A DNA stretch of 64,000 nt from VRUE01 sp963697695 (GCA_963697695.1 OY969094.1:1426001-1490000), one strand, 5' to 3'; positions 52,747 through 61,742 are shown, counted from the stretch's first letter. Numbers and translations are program-made. Notes: generated from the letters alone by a model not told the origin.

Positions 52747-53156
52747 CAGTGTCCTCCTGCAGGTTCGACTATCTCGGTCAGTACGCGCCCGGTCGAGCGC
52801 GGCTCGATGAAGGCGACGCGGCTGCCGCCGATCCCAACCCTGGCCTTGGCGTCGATCAGCTCCAATCCGAGCGCAGCCAGGCGCTCCAGCGTCGCGTCGA
52901 TGTCCTCGACGGCGTAGGCGACGTGGTGCAGGCCAACCCCCCGCTTGGCGACGAACTTGCCGACCGGGGTGTCGGGGCCGAGCGGCCTCAGCAGCTCTAC
53001 GTGTCCGTCGCCGACGTTGAGCAGCGCCGCCTCGACCCCCTGCTCCTCGACCGTCTCGCGCAGCGACAGCTCCATCTCGAAGCCGTTCGCGTACAGCTCG
53101 ATGCCGGCGTCGATGTCCTCGACGGCAACGCCGATGTGGTCAATCCTTCCGAACAC
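52746..53156 (-). CDS. mce: Methylmalonyl-CoA epimerase
   Basis: 136 residues, glyoxalase/VOC fold. Metal ligands are seen in D-H-I-G-V-A-V (His7), the G-D-G-H-V-E-L-L strand, L-H-H-V-A-Y-A-V and the final Glu strand (L-T-E-I-V-E). Interconverts (R)- and (S)-methylmalonyl-CoA, the step before the B12-dependent mutase encoded at 271-1896. First of a three-gene overlapping operon. Confidence 0.88.
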   Translation of the reverse strand: MFGRIDHIGVAVEDIDAGIELYANGFEMELSLRETVEEQGVEAALLNVGDGHVELLRPLGPDTPVGKFVAKRGVGLHHVAYAVEDIDATLERLAALGLELIDAKARVGIGGSRVAFIEPRSTGRVLTEIVEPAGGH

Positions 53157-53166
53157 GGCCGCCAGT

Positions 53167-53970
53167 CTACGCAGCGTTCTCGGCGCGGAGGATCTCGGCC
53201 AGTGCCATCACGCCGACCTCGAGCTGCTCCGGCGTCGGCTCCTTGGTCGCGATCAGGCGCTGGATCTCCCGTCCCGGCGTATGGAATGCCTCGGCCAGGG
53301 GCGCGCCGTGGTTGCGGTCGCTCCAAGCGAACATCTCGACCGCCAGCGAGGCTCCGCCAAGACCGACCGCCGCGCGCGCCAGCGGGCTCGGGCGGTCGAC
53401 CGCCCGCTCCAGCAGGATCGTGCCGCCGGCTGAGAGCAGCATCATCGGCGCGATCAGGTTGGAGCCGCAGCGGTCGTGCTCCTTGGGCACGCCGGTGGGG
53501 TCCTCGATCCCCTGCTCGTAGGCCGCAATCGCCTTGTGCTCGACGCCGTGGTAGGCAGCGAGGTCGCGGTCCAGCAGCGCCACCATCGCCGGCGTGGCGC
53601 CGATCGCCTGCACAGCGCCCTCGCGCAGGGCCGAGCTGGCGAACCGCTTGCGCAGCGCCCCGGTGACCATCAGCGTCGCTCCGATCGCGGCAAGCACCTT
53701 CGGGTCCTCGAAGGGCAGCCGCGCCGCCGGCATCCGCCGCCGCACCAGCGGCAGCACGATCAGCGCCTCGGCGAGCCGCAGCGGGCCGCGCAGACCGGGC
53801 AGTCGCACCGCCAAACCCGGTGCCAGTTCCGGCTTGCGCTCCGAAGCGACATGGATCGCCCCCTCTGGGTCGCGCACCGCCGCAGCCCAGTGAGTCGGCC
53901 CGTGGATCAAGAGCCCGTTGCCCAGGGCCATCCCCCCGAGTCGGAGCCGCTCCTTGCTCTCGTCGCTCAT
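53167..53970 (-). CDS. DUF1385 membrane protein
   Basis: 267 residues. Y-H-G-V-E-H-K near 150 and H-D-R-C-G-S-N near 175 are the DUF1385 hallmark motifs, flanked by several weak transmembrane segments. The family has no established function. ATG 53970 chosen; the frame continues upstream but over the decayed transporter. The mce operon starts ten bases downstream. Confidence 0.8.
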   Translation of the reverse strand: MSDESKERLRLGGMALGNGLLIHGPTHWAAAVRDPEGAIHVASERKPELAPGLAVRLPGLRGPLRLAEALIVLPLVRRRMPAARLPFEDPKVLAAIGATLMVTGALRKRFASSALREGAVQAIGATPAMVALLDRDLAAYHGVEHKAIAAYEQGIEDPTGVPKEHDRCGSNLIAPMMLLSAGGTILLERAVDRPSPLARAAVGLGGASLAVEMFAWSDRNHGAPLAEAFHTPGREIQRLIATKEPTPEQLEVGVMALAEILRAENAA

Positions 53971-54013
53971 TCCACGATCACCATAGAGCGCCAGGGCAGC
54001 CGGCGGACCGGGT

Positions 54014-54305
54014 TCAGCCGACGACCGCCTGGATGCCGAGCGCAACGCCGGCGACGACGAGGATCGCGGCGATGGTCTGCAGCAGGGTGCGGTCGTCCAG
54101 CCGCCCGGTGAGGTGTGCGCCGAGATAGGCACCGGGAACGGCGCCGGCGCACCCCGGCGCGAGGAGCGCCCAGTCGACGCCGCCGGCGAGATGGCCGATC
54201 GGGCCGCCCACGCCGACGACGACGCCCGTCGCAGCATTCAATCCCACCCGCAACGGCGACCGCGAACGACCAGACCCCGACGCAGATCAGCTCCAGCGGC
54301 GCCAT
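54014..54305 (-). pseudogene. Decayed TauE/SafE-type permease
   Basis: Two fragments in different frames. ATG 54305 opens with P-L-E-L-I-C-V-G-V-W-S-F-A-V-A-V-A-G-G, like the first helix of the family. A second frame (ending at 54014) gives G-L-N-A-A-T-G-V-V-V-G-V-G-G-P-I-G-H-L and G-A-V-P-G-A-Y-L-G-A-H-L-T-G-R-L, matching the last two helices. The roughly 120 middle residues are missing, with a frameshift at the join. Distinct from the intact split pair at 14596-15350. Confidence 0.6.
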
Positions 54306-54341
54306 GCCGCGAGCAGGGTATCTGCGCCGGGGCGAGAGTCC

Positions 54342-55967
54342 TTACGGCGTAACGCTGTATGCGGCGACGGTTCCGCTGACCTCGTTGGTGGCCAGCAGCA
54401 TCGCGGCTTTGGTCGGGCTCTTCGTCGCCGGGACGAACGCGAGGCCCTCCGGGCCGAGGTCGGCGTCGCGGGTATTGACCCAGCCGGCGAACTCGGCTGC
54501 CCCCGGCGTCGACGAGAGGTCGAAGGCGTAGATCATGCCGTTCCGCTCACCGCCGAGGAAGGCGTAGGTGTGGTCGCCGACGACCCCGGTGGCGATTCCC
54601 TCAGGCTCGGGACCCTTGTTGTCGGAGCGGTTGTCGACTTTCGACGGCGCGTTGTCCTTGTTGAAGTTGGCCGGATCGAGCGTGGCGGAGAGCTGCTCGA
54701 GCTGGTCGCCGGTGTCGAAGACCATCTGGCCGTCTGTGTCGAGCAGCGACATCGAGCGGCCCCCGAAGGCATAGAGCTGCTCGTACTCGCTATCCCCATC
54801 GGTGTTGCCCAGCGTCGTCGTCACGGTCAGCCGGCCGAGCTGGCTGTCGCTGTCGGAGCCGGCCGGGAAGACCGCTGGGTCGAGTTCGAGATCGCCCACC
54901 CGCGACTCCTCGGCGAAGAAGTCCCAGTCGCGGGCATCGCCCTCGTTGGCGGTGGCGATCAGCGTGCGAGTGACGAAGCGCGGCTTGTGCGAGTGCTTCC
55001 AGGGCTTATGACCCTTGTGATTGCGGTCCCTGCCGTGCTTCCCAGAGCGGAACCAGGGGGACCACCAGGGGACGCGCACCTTCACCGTGAAGGCCGAGAT
55101 CGCGTCCGGCTGGTACATGCCGAAGACGTTGGGATGGGTCTGGATCGTCGGCGCGTTGTCTTTGTCGGTGGCGTCGAAGCCGTTACCGGGGAGGCCGTGG
55201 TTCTTGAAGCCGAGGCTGCGGACGAGCTTGAACTTGGCCCGCTCGATGTCGAGCACCGCAATTGCGTTGGCCTCCTGAATCGAGACCCAGGCGCGGTCGC
55301 CGTCGCTGGCGATGTACTCGGGCTCGAGGTCCTGGGCGACGCTGGAGCCGGGAGTGAAGGCCCGCACAGGCCCGAGCAGGGGCACACCTTTGAAGCCGGC
55401 GGTTCGGATGACCGCTTTTTTGAGCCCCCACTTGAGGTCGATCACCGTCACCGAGCCCTCGGGATCGACCGAGCCGTCGCCCGCCGGCTCTCCCTCGTTG
55501 GCGACGAGCAGGTAGCGCTCGTCCATCGCCGTGGTGACCATGTCCGGCAGCGGGCCCGCCGGGAAGCCGGCGAGATGCTTGCCGGCGGTGTCGAAGATCT
55601 CGACGCTGCCGGGAACGCCAACCGTCGCAGCCTGCTCCGCTACGGCGACGACCCCGCCGAAGCGGCTCAGGTAGACGACGCTGTTGGGTCCGTCGCCCCA
55701 GGGGGAGAGGTCGACCTGACCGACCGGGGCCGGGGCGGTCGGGTTGGAGAAGTCGTAGATGTCGAGCTGGTTGTTGACGGCATCGGTGGCGAAAACGCGC
55801 TTGCGCACCGGGTCGAAGGCGGCGATCTCAGCCGTTTCAGCCCCGCCGGCCACGGTGCGACCGAGGAAACCGATGTTGAGTGGCGTGGGCGCCGCCGGTG
55901 CAGATGGCACCAGCAGGAGCAGGCCAAAAACGGACAGGGCGATTAGGCGCAGCGCATTTCTCGTCAT
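54342..55967 (-). CDS. Secreted choice-of-anchor I/beta-propeller-like protein
   Basis: 541 residues with signal peptide (cleavage near 25). Repeated strands such as I-A-A-F-D-P-V-R-K-R-V-F-A-T-D, L-D-I-Y-D-F-S-N-P, Y-L-L-V-A-N-E-G-E-P and T-L-I-A-T-A-N-E-G-D-A-R-D match choice-of-anchor I family proteins with beta-propeller architecture. Residues 305-330 form a His/Lys/Arg-rich insert (K-H-G-R-D-R-N-H-K-G-H-K-P-W-K-H) that may bind metal or polyanion. Catalytic role unknown. Confidence 0.8.
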   Translation of the reverse strand: MTRNALRLIALSVFGLLLLVPSAPAAPTPLNIGFLGRTVAGGAETAEIAAFDPVRKRVFATDAVNNQLDIYDFSNPTAPAPVGQVDLSPWGDGPNSVVYLSRFGGVVAVAEQAATVGVPGSVEIFDTAGKHLAGFPAGPLPDMVTTAMDERYLLVANEGEPAGDGSVDPEGSVTVIDLKWGLKKAVIRTAGFKGVPLLGPVRAFTPGSSVAQDLEPEYIASDGDRAWVSIQEANAIAVLDIERAKFKLVRSLGFKNHGLPGNGFDATDKDNAPTIQTHPNVFGMYQPDAISAFTVKVRVPWWSPWFRSGKHGRDRNHKGHKPWKHSHKPRFVTRTLIATANEGDARDWDFFAEESRVGDLELDPAVFPAGSDSDSQLGRLTVTTTLGNTDGDSEYEQLYAFGGRSMSLLDTDGQMVFDTGDQLEQLSATLDPANFNKDNAPSKVDNRSDNKGPEPEGIATGVVGDHTYAFLGGERNGMIYAFDLSSTPGAAEFAGWVNTRDADLGPEGLAFVPATKSPTKAAMLLATNEVSGTVAAYSVTP

Positions 55968-56111
55968 GCGCCGAAACCCTAGGTCCGGGTCCCCCGCCTC
56001 GATGTTGGCGAGTTGTTCCCAGGTTGTTGAGAGGTTGTAACTGCCCCCTCACGCGGCGGCCGCGCCCAGCATGGCGCGGTCACCGTTCCCCCCTGTATCC
56101 CCATTTATGTC

Positions 56112-56146
56112 CCGGCCGGAGGCCCCCAGTCCAGGCCTCCGGCCGG
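56112..56146 (-). terminator. Hairpin downstream of rarA
   Basis: A 13-bp perfect GC-rich stem (56112-56124 with 56134-56146), loop of nine bases, 85 bases downstream of the rarA stop and upstream of the choice-of-anchor gene. The 264-base gap 55968-56231 holds no ORF that I can support. Confidence 0.55.
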
Positions 56147-56231
56147 TGTGTCGGCTCTCCCTGGCTCTAGCTTGGAAAGCCGACCTCTGAAACACATAGC
56201 CGTTTGGGAAGTTGCGCCGGTTGCGACGAGA

Positions 56232-57566
56232 TTAAAGGTCGCGAATTTTCTTTCGCAAAGTCTCGAGGCGGCGGCCCAGCTCCGCCTCGAAACCGCGATC
56301 GGTCGGCGCGTAGAAGCGGCGATCCTCGAGCCCCTCCGGGAGCAGCTGCTGGTCGCTCATCCCGCCCGGTTCGTCATGCGCGTAGCGGTAGCCCTCCCCC
56401 CGTCCGAGCTTCTTCGCACCGGGGTAATGAGCGTCGCGCAGATAGTCGGGCGGGGTCTTGGCGCCGTTCTCGCGAACCTCCGCCCGGGCCGCGCCGAGTC
56501 CCTTATATGAAGCGTTCGACTTCGGCGCCAGGGCAAGGTAGACGGCGGCCTGGGCCAGGTTGAGCGCGCACTCGGGTAGGCCGACCCGGTCGACGGCGCG
56601 GGCCGCCGCGTCGGCGATCAGCAGCGCCTGCGGATCGGCGTTGCCGACGTCCTCGGAGGCGAGGATGACCATTCGGCGGGCGACGAAGCGCGGGTCCTCG
56701 CCGCCCTCCAGCATCACCGCCAGGTAGTAGAGAGAGGCATCGACGTCGGAGCCGCGGGTTGCCTTGATCCAGGCTGAGACGAAGTCGTAGTGGCGATCCC
56801 CCTCGCGGTCGTAGTCGAGCGCCTTGCGCTGCAGCGCGTCCTCGATCGCGGTGACGTCGACGGTCGCCCCCTGCGCACGCTCCACTGCGCGCTCGAGCGC
56901 CGAGAGCGCCACCCGCGCGTCACCGCCACTGCGCTGGGCGAGCATCGCCAGCGCCGCGTCCTCGACTTGGGGCGGGTCGGAGAGGCCGCGCTCGGGATCC
57001 GAGAGTGCCCGCCGCAACAGCTCTTCCACCTGCTCGGGCTCAAGTGGCTGCAGCTCGTAGACCTGGCAGCGCGAGAGCAGAGCCGAGTTGACCTCGAAGT
57101 AGGGGTTCTCGGTCGTTGCTCCGATCAGCGTCAGCAACCCCTCCTCGACCGCCGGCAACAGCGCGTCCTGCTGCGCCTTGTTGAAGCGATGGATCTCATC
57201 GAGGAACAGCACCGTGGGGCGACCGCTCCCCTGCCGCCGCTCCCGCGCCCGCTCGATCACCGCCCGGATCTCGGCCCGGCCCGCATTGACCGCCGACTCC
57301 TCCTCGAACGCCCCCTCCGCCCCAGCCGCAGCGATCCGTGCCAGCGTCGTCTTCCCCGCCCCCGGTGGCCCATACAAGATCGCGCTGTGCGGATGCCCAC
57401 TCTCGATAGCGATCCGCAGCGCCGACCCCTCCCCCAGCACATGCTCCTGCCCCACCAGCTCATCGAGGCGCCGCGGGCGCATCCGCACGGCCAAGGGTGC
57501 GTCAGCTTCAAACGAGGCGGCCTGGCGGGGTTCCTCCTCGCCGCTATCGAACAATCGGTCGGGCAC
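56232..57566 (-). CDS. rarA: Replication-associated recombination protein A (AAA+ ATPase RarA/MgsA)
   Basis: 444 residues from GTG 57566. M-R-P-R-R-L-D-E-L-V-G-Q-E-H near the N-terminus, Walker A GPPGAGKTT, Walker B L-F-L-D-E-I-H-R-F-N-K-A-Q-Q-D, sensor 1 G-A-T-T-E-N-P-Y, and the C-terminal R-M-V-I-L-A-S-E-D-V-G-N-A-D-P. RarA works at stalled replication forks, loading or clearing DNA with clamp and single-strand-binding proteins. The longer frame upstream runs through the 26-bp inverted repeat and is not used. Confidence 0.93.
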   Translation of the reverse strand: MPDRLFDSGEEEPRQAASFEADAPLAVRMRPRRLDELVGQEHVLGEGSALRIAIESGHPHSAILYGPPGAGKTTLARIAAAGAEGAFEEESAVNAGRAEIRAVIERARERRQGSGRPTVLFLDEIHRFNKAQQDALLPAVEEGLLTLIGATTENPYFEVNSALLSRCQVYELQPLEPEQVEELLRRALSDPERGLSDPPQVEDAALAMLAQRSGGDARVALSALERAVERAQGATVDVTAIEDALQRKALDYDREGDRHYDFVSAWIKATRGSDVDASLYYLAVMLEGGEDPRFVARRMVILASEDVGNADPQALLIADAAARAVDRVGLPECALNLAQAAVYLALAPKSNASYKGLGAARAEVRENGAKTPPDYLRDAHYPGAKKLGRGEGYRYAHDEPGGMSDQQLLPEGLEDRRFYAPTDRGFEAELGRRLETLRKKIRDL

Positions 57567-57605
57567 TGCGGCTGAGTATGAACGGGGCGCGAGCGGAGCT
57601 GGCGA

Positions 57606-57670
57606 GGGTGTCGGGGGATGTCTCGACGTGCCTCCACAGCTGTTGCACGTCGAGACATCCCCCGACACCC
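57606..57670. repeat. Perfect 26-bp inverted repeat between divergent rarA and aldehyde dehydrogenase genes
   Basis: Bases 57606-57631 are the exact reverse complement of 57645-57670, with a 13-base loop. It fills half of the 130-base region between rarA (start 57566) and the aldehyde dehydrogenase (start 57697). As DNA it could extrude as a cruciform or bind a dimeric regulator; as RNA it would lie in one 5' leader. Not followed by a T-run. Confidence 0.75.
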
Positions 57671-57696
57671 CCCAAACCCACCTACAATCGAACGCC

Positions 57697-59295
57697 ATGG
57701 AGACCGCCACGCAGAGCCCCCCCGCCCAGTCCACCCTCGAGTCCTTCAACCCCGCCACCGGCGAGCTAGTCGGCTCGGTCGCAACCATCACCCCCGCCCA
57801 GGTCCAGGGAGTCGTCGACGACGTCGCCCGCATCCAGCCGGCTTGGGCCGAGCTCTCGCTCAAGGCCCGCGCCACCTACATGCGCCGCGCCGCCGATGCG
57901 CTGCTCGACGAGATCGACGAGATCGCCGAGCTGCTCGTCCGCGAGCAGGGCAAGCCGCGCGTCGAGGCGTACACGATGGAGCTGCTGCCGACCGTTGACG
58001 CCCTGCACTGGTGCGCCAAGGCCGGGCCCAAGATCCTCGCCGACGAGAAGGTGCGGATGAGCCAGGCCTTCCTGGCGACCAAGAAAGGGCGCTTCTCCTA
58101 CGAGCCGATCGGCGTGGTCGGGGTGATCGCGCCCTGGAACTACCCCTGGTCGATCCCCTTCGGCGAGGTGGCGATCGCGCTGATGGCCGGCAACGGTGTC
58201 GTCCTCAAGCCGGCCAGCCTGACGCCGCTGCTGGGCGAGGCGATCCGCCGCATCTTCGAGCGAGGCGGCCTGCCCGAGGGCCTGATCCGCGTCGTCCACG
58301 GCGGCGGTGCGGTCGGCGACGCGCTGGCCCGCTCCAGCGTCGGCAAGGTCTTCTTCACCGGCTCGGTCGAGGTCGGCCGCAAGGTCGGCGAGGTCTGCGC
58401 CCAGAACCTCAAGGGCTCGGTGCTGGAGCTGGGCGGCAAGGATCCGATGATCGTCTGCGGCGACGCCGACCTGCCGAACGCGATCTCCGGCGCCGTCTGG
58501 GGCGGCTTCGCCAACGCCGGCCAGACCTGCTCGGGGATCGAGCGCGTCTACGTCGTGCGCGAGGTCGCCGACCGCTTCGTCGAGGGCGTCGCCCGCGAGA
58601 CCGAGCGGCTGCGCCTCGGCGACCCGCTGCAGTGGGACACCGAGATCGGTCCGATGACCTCAGAGGGGCAGTACGAGATCGTCGTCGACCTGATCGAGGA
58701 CGCGGTCGCCTCCGGTGCGACCAAGCTCTGCGGCGGCCCGACCGAGGTCGCCGGCCTCAGCGGCAAGTTCGTCGCCCCCACCGTGCTCACCGGGGTCACG
58801 CACGAGATGCGGATCATGAACGAGGAGGTCTTCGGTCCGGTCCTGCCGATCGTCGTCGTCGAGAGCGAGCAGGAGGCGATCGAGCTGGCCAACGATTCCG
58901 AGTTCGGTCTAGGCGCCTCGGTCTGGACCAAGGACCGCCAGAAGGGCGAGCGGATCGCACGGCGGATCGAGTCGGGCATGGTCTGGGTCAACGACCACTC
59001 CTTCAGCCACGGCGCCTGCCAGTGCGCTTGGGGTGGCGTCAAGGACTCCGGCGTCGGCCGCTCGCATTCCAAATTCGGCTTCTACGAGTGCGTCAACGTC
59101 AAGATGAACGCCTGGGAGCCGGGGCTCACCCGCGACTTCTGGTGGCATCCCTACGACAAGACCCTGGGCGAAGCGGTACGTGCCTCGGCAAAGCTGCTCT
59201 ACGGCAAGGGCGCGACCAGGACCAAGGCGCTGCGCGACGGCGCCGGTCCCCTGCTCGCAGTCGGCCGCCGTACCCTGCGCAAGCGCCGCAGCTGA
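57697..59295 (+). CDS. Aldehyde dehydrogenase family protein
   Basis: 532 residues, longer than usual at the C-terminus. A-P-W-N-Y-P-W-S, F-T-G-S-V-E-V-G, L-E-L-G-G-K-D-P (Glu244) and N-A-G-Q-T-C-S-G (nucleophile Cys278) are intact. The C-terminal 50 residues beyond the fold are basic (G-A-T-R-T-K-A-L-R, ending R-K-R-R-S). Unlike the enzyme at 41480 the Asn of N-Y-P and D-P after GGK suggest a succinate-semialdehyde or general branch; substrate unassigned. Confidence 0.88.
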   Translation: METATQSPPAQSTLESFNPATGELVGSVATITPAQVQGVVDDVARIQPAWAELSLKARATYMRRAADALLDEIDEIAELLVREQGKPRVEAYTMELLPTVDALHWCAKAGPKILADEKVRMSQAFLATKKGRFSYEPIGVVGVIAPWNYPWSIPFGEVAIALMAGNGVVLKPASLTPLLGEAIRRIFERGGLPEGLIRVVHGGGAVGDALARSSVGKVFFTGSVEVGRKVGEVCAQNLKGSVLELGGKDPMIVCGDADLPNAISGAVWGGFANAGQTCSGIERVYVVREVADRFVEGVARETERLRLGDPLQWDTEIGPMTSEGQYEIVVDLIEDAVASGATKLCGGPTEVAGLSGKFVAPTVLTGVTHEMRIMNEEVFGPVLPIVVVESEQEAIELANDSEFGLGASVWTKDRQKGERIARRIESGMVWVNDHSFSHGACQCAWGGVKDSGVGRSHSKFGFYECVNVKMNAWEPGLTRDFWWHPYDKTLGEAVRASAKLLYGKGATRTKALRDGAGPLLAVGRRTLRKRRS

Positions 59296-59320
59296 GCGAA
59301 CCGGCGCGCCGCCTGATCCA

Positions 59321-59674
59321 TCAGATCTGGGCGAAGATGCCAACCAGGGCCGCAATCAGGACCGCAATCAGCGCGCCGCTGAACTGAAGCATTGTTCGCT
59401 GCATCGCGTCGAAGCGCGATTCCAGGGCGTTGAACCGAGTATTCATCTCCTCGCGCAGGCCATCGAATTTGGCGTCGAACTTTGCGTCGATCCTGTCGAA
59501 TCGCCGATCGACTGCCTCGAACTTCCGGTCGATGGCGTCGAAACGGTGGTCGACCTCTTCAAATCGCCGGTCTACCTCTTCAAATCGCCGGTCTACCTCA
59601 TCGAAGCGCTGATCGATCCGGTCGAATCGCTCTTCCAGCCTCTCGTCGGTCCAGCTCTTCGTCATCGTCTCCAT
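59321..59674 (-). CDS. Coiled-coil protein with C-terminal membrane anchor
   Basis: 117 residues. Residues 10-85 are heptads of the form R-F-D-E-V-D-R / R-F-E-E-V-D-R / K-F-E-A-V-D-R, a long alpha-helical coiled coil. A C-terminal hydrophobic helix (F-S-G-A-L-I-A-V-L-I-A-A-L-V-G-I-F-A) anchors it with the coil in the cytoplasm. Similar small proteins are common, often annotated as hemolysin-XhlA-like or DUF1640-like; assignment is tentative. ATG 59674 chosen; GTG 59701 would extend it by nine residues. Confidence 0.7.
   Translation of the reverse strand: METMTKSWTDERLEERFDRIDQRFDEVDRRFEEVDRRFEEVDHRFDAIDRKFEAVDRRFDRIDAKFDAKFDGLREEMNTRFNALESRFDAMQRTMLQFSGALIAVLIAALVGIFAQI
59555..59596. repeat. 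Exact 21-bp tandem duplication within the coiled-coil gene
   Basis: Bases 59555-59575 are repeated at 59576-59596 without change. Twenty-one bases equal one heptad, so each duplication lengthens the coil by seven residues in register. Confidence 0.85.
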
Positions 59675-59718
59675 GATGGCACCGTAATGATCTGTCTGCA
59701 CGCGTTACGCGCAAAAAG

Positions 59719-61011
59719 TCACATTTGTGGAGCGAGAGTGTCGAGCTCGAAGAGGCCTTCGGCCTCCAGCTCGCGCAGGCGCTCGTAGTCGGCCTGCAGC
59801 CGCCCGCGGTCGGGATCGACCAGGTAGACCATCCCGGGACAGGAAAAGAGGTCGATCGTCCGCTTCAACTCATCCCCCGGCTCGAGCATCGCGATCGAGC
59901 CGGCAAAGGAGGGCAGGGCTTCGATCTTCTCCAGCCCGTCGGTGGAGACGATCCGGCCTTCGTGGGGGGAGATCAGCATCACGCAGTAGGCGGCGGCCTT
60001 CAGCTCATAGGGCTTCCCCGCGTAGCGGGCGACCGAGCCCGGGTCGATGTAGGCCTCGGCGGTGATGGCGGCGTGGCTTGGCGTGCAGCGGTCGATCACG
60101 TCGTCGCGGGTCGAGCCGTGCAGGCGAGCCCCCGACTCGACCAATACCGGCCCGTCCGCGGTCAGCATCACCTCGGTGTGGGCGGGCCCGAAGCGGATCC
60201 CGAGCGCGTCGAGGACGGCTTCGACGTAGTCGGCCACCGCATCCTGCTTCTCGCCATGGCGCGGGTGCAGCTCCTCGTAGTCGTAGACGAGGTTGCCGGC
60301 GATGCGCCGCTTGTTGTCCTGCCAGATCTCGGAGATCCGGTGCTCTCCCTCCCAGCTGACCGAGTTGACGAAGAGCTGGGTGCCGCGCAGCATCTCCTGG
60401 ACGAGCAGCTCTTCGTTGGCGCCCTGGAGCGCGTTGGGGCGGCCGAGGATCGCGGCGAAGGCCGCTTCGACCGCGGCGGGGTCCTCGCAGAGCGAGACGC
60501 CGTCGGTGCCGGCGCTGTCGAGCGGCTTGACGACCACCGGCCACTCGCCGCGCTCGCTCGCCCAGACAGCGGCCTCGGCCGGGTCGGCGGTCTTCAGCTC
60601 CTCGACCGCGCGCAGGCCCGCGTCACGCAGCGCCTGGGCCATCGCGTGCTTGTCGCGCCGCGCCCGGCTCAGCTCGGTGCCGTTGGAAGCCAGACCGAGC
60701 CGCTCGCTGAGCGCGTCGGAGAGCAGCACCCCGGGCTCGGCGCCGACGACGACGAAGGCGGGATCGTGCGAGGCCAGCCGCGCGACCGTCGCCTCGAGGT
60801 CGCCTTCATGGACGACGTTCTCGACGTAGTGCTCGGAGCGGAAAGCACGCAGGTAGAAGTCCGGCAAATCCGGGCTGCTCTGCACGTGAACGACGGACAG
60901 CCCAGCGGCAGCGAAGCGCGGCGCCAGTTTGGCCCCGGTCGAGTAAGCGTCGACGACGACGCCGGTGCCACGCGTTGTCCGGTCATTTACCGGCAAATGC
61001 GCTGCAGTCAT
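59719..61011 (-). CDS. ATP-grasp ligase
   Basis: 430 residues. Central ATP-grasp elements: V-V-V-K-P-L-D-S-A-G-T-D-G-V near 165, E-E-L-L-V-Q-E-M-L-R-G near 205 and the metal-binding T-E-V-M-L ... V-L-V-E-S-G-A-R-L-H-G near 295. The N-terminal domain is a Rossmann-like V-V-D-A-Y-S-T-G. This is the architecture of L-amino-acid ligases and related carboxylate-amine ligases. ATG overlaps the stop of the methyltransferase by four bases, so the two proteins work on one pathway. Confidence 0.85.
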   Translation of the reverse strand: MTAAHLPVNDRTTRGTGVVVDAYSTGAKLAPRFAAAGLSVVHVQSSPDLPDFYLRAFRSEHYVENVVHEGDLEATVARLASHDPAFVVVGAEPGVLLSDALSERLGLASNGTELSRARRDKHAMAQALRDAGLRAVEELKTADPAEAAVWASERGEWPVVVKPLDSAGTDGVSLCEDPAAVEAAFAAILGRPNALQGANEELLVQEMLRGTQLFVNSVSWEGEHRISEIWQDNKRRIAGNLVYDYEELHPRHGEKQDAVADYVEAVLDALGIRFGPAHTEVMLTADGPVLVESGARLHGSTRDDVIDRCTPSHAAITAEAYIDPGSVARYAGKPYELKAAAYCVMLISPHEGRIVSTDGLEKIEALPSFAGSIAMLEPGDELKRTIDLFSCPGMVYLVDPDRGRLQADYERLRELEAEGLFELDTLAPQM

Positions 61012-61742
61012 GCCGTTGCGACGAGCACGAGGCGGTCCTCGGGCCGCTTCGGCCCTTTGGCGAAGTTGCCGTAGCGCTTGACGTCGTGAAAACCGGCGTC
61101 GATCGCCATCTGCTCCAGGTCCTCAGCCTCATACATGCGGATGTGGGAATCCATCTCCTCGCCATCGAGCTCGTAGTGGACGTGCAGCATCCCGGTCGAG
61201 AAGTCGACGTCGAGCGTCTCCTTGACGCCGTTTGTTTCCCGTTCGACGATGCCCTCGTCGGTTTTGAGCCGGTAGCGTGAGCGCTCTAGGTCAGACAGCT
61301 CCATTGCCATCTGCCCACCCGGCCTGAGGGCAGCGTGGAAGGCGCGCAGCATCGCGTTGTCCTCGGCCTCAGTGGCGCCGTAGCCGTAGCTCGAGCACAT
61401 GCTGACCAGGGCGTCGAAGGAGCCGAGCTCCTCCGGCAGCGGCTCGAGCAGGTCAAGCACGTGGTAGCTCGGGCCGGGATAGCGGCGTTCGGCTTCGGCG
61501 ATCGCCTCGCCGGAGATGTCGACGCCGACCGCCTCGATGCCACGTTCGACCAGCGCCTTGGTGAAGCGGCCGAGGCCGCAGCCGGCGTCGAGGAGGCGGT
61601 CTCCGGGCTGCAGCTCAAGGAGTCCGATCACCCGGTCGGCGTCGGCCTCGTTCTCGTCGTAGCTGCCGAGGCGCTCGGCGACCCGCATGTAGATCGGGCC
61701 GTAGTTGTCGACCTCGTTGAGCAGTGGCGGCTGATCGGTCAC
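61008..61742 (-). CDS. Class I SAM-dependent methyltransferase, partner of the ATP-grasp ligase
   Basis: 244 residues from GTG 61742. SAM-binding L-L-D-A-G-C-G-L-G-R-F-T-K near 50, then G-V-D-I-S and L-R-P-G-G-Q-M-A-M-E-L. The C-terminal half has an inserted beta region (Y-R-L-K-T-D-E-G-I-V-E-R-E). No membrane segment. Upstream frame extends to 61862 but is not methyltransferase-like. Followed by the ATP-grasp gene with four bases overlap. Confidence 0.85.
   Translation of the reverse strand: MTDQPPLLNEVDNYGPIYMRVAERLGSYDENEADADRVIGLLELQPGDRLLDAGCGLGRFTKALVERGIEAVGVDISGEAIAEAERRYPGPSYHVLDLLEPLPEELGSFDALVSMCSSYGYGATEAEDNAMLRAFHAALRPGGQMAMELSDLERSRYRLKTDEGIVERETNGVKETLDVDFSTGMLHVHYELDGEEMDSHIRMYEAEDLEQMAIDAGFHDVKRYGNFAKGPKRPEDRLVLVATA

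Noticed and set aside
54570..55946. 458-residue plus-strand frame
   Set aside because: Antisense shadow of the choice-of-anchor gene.
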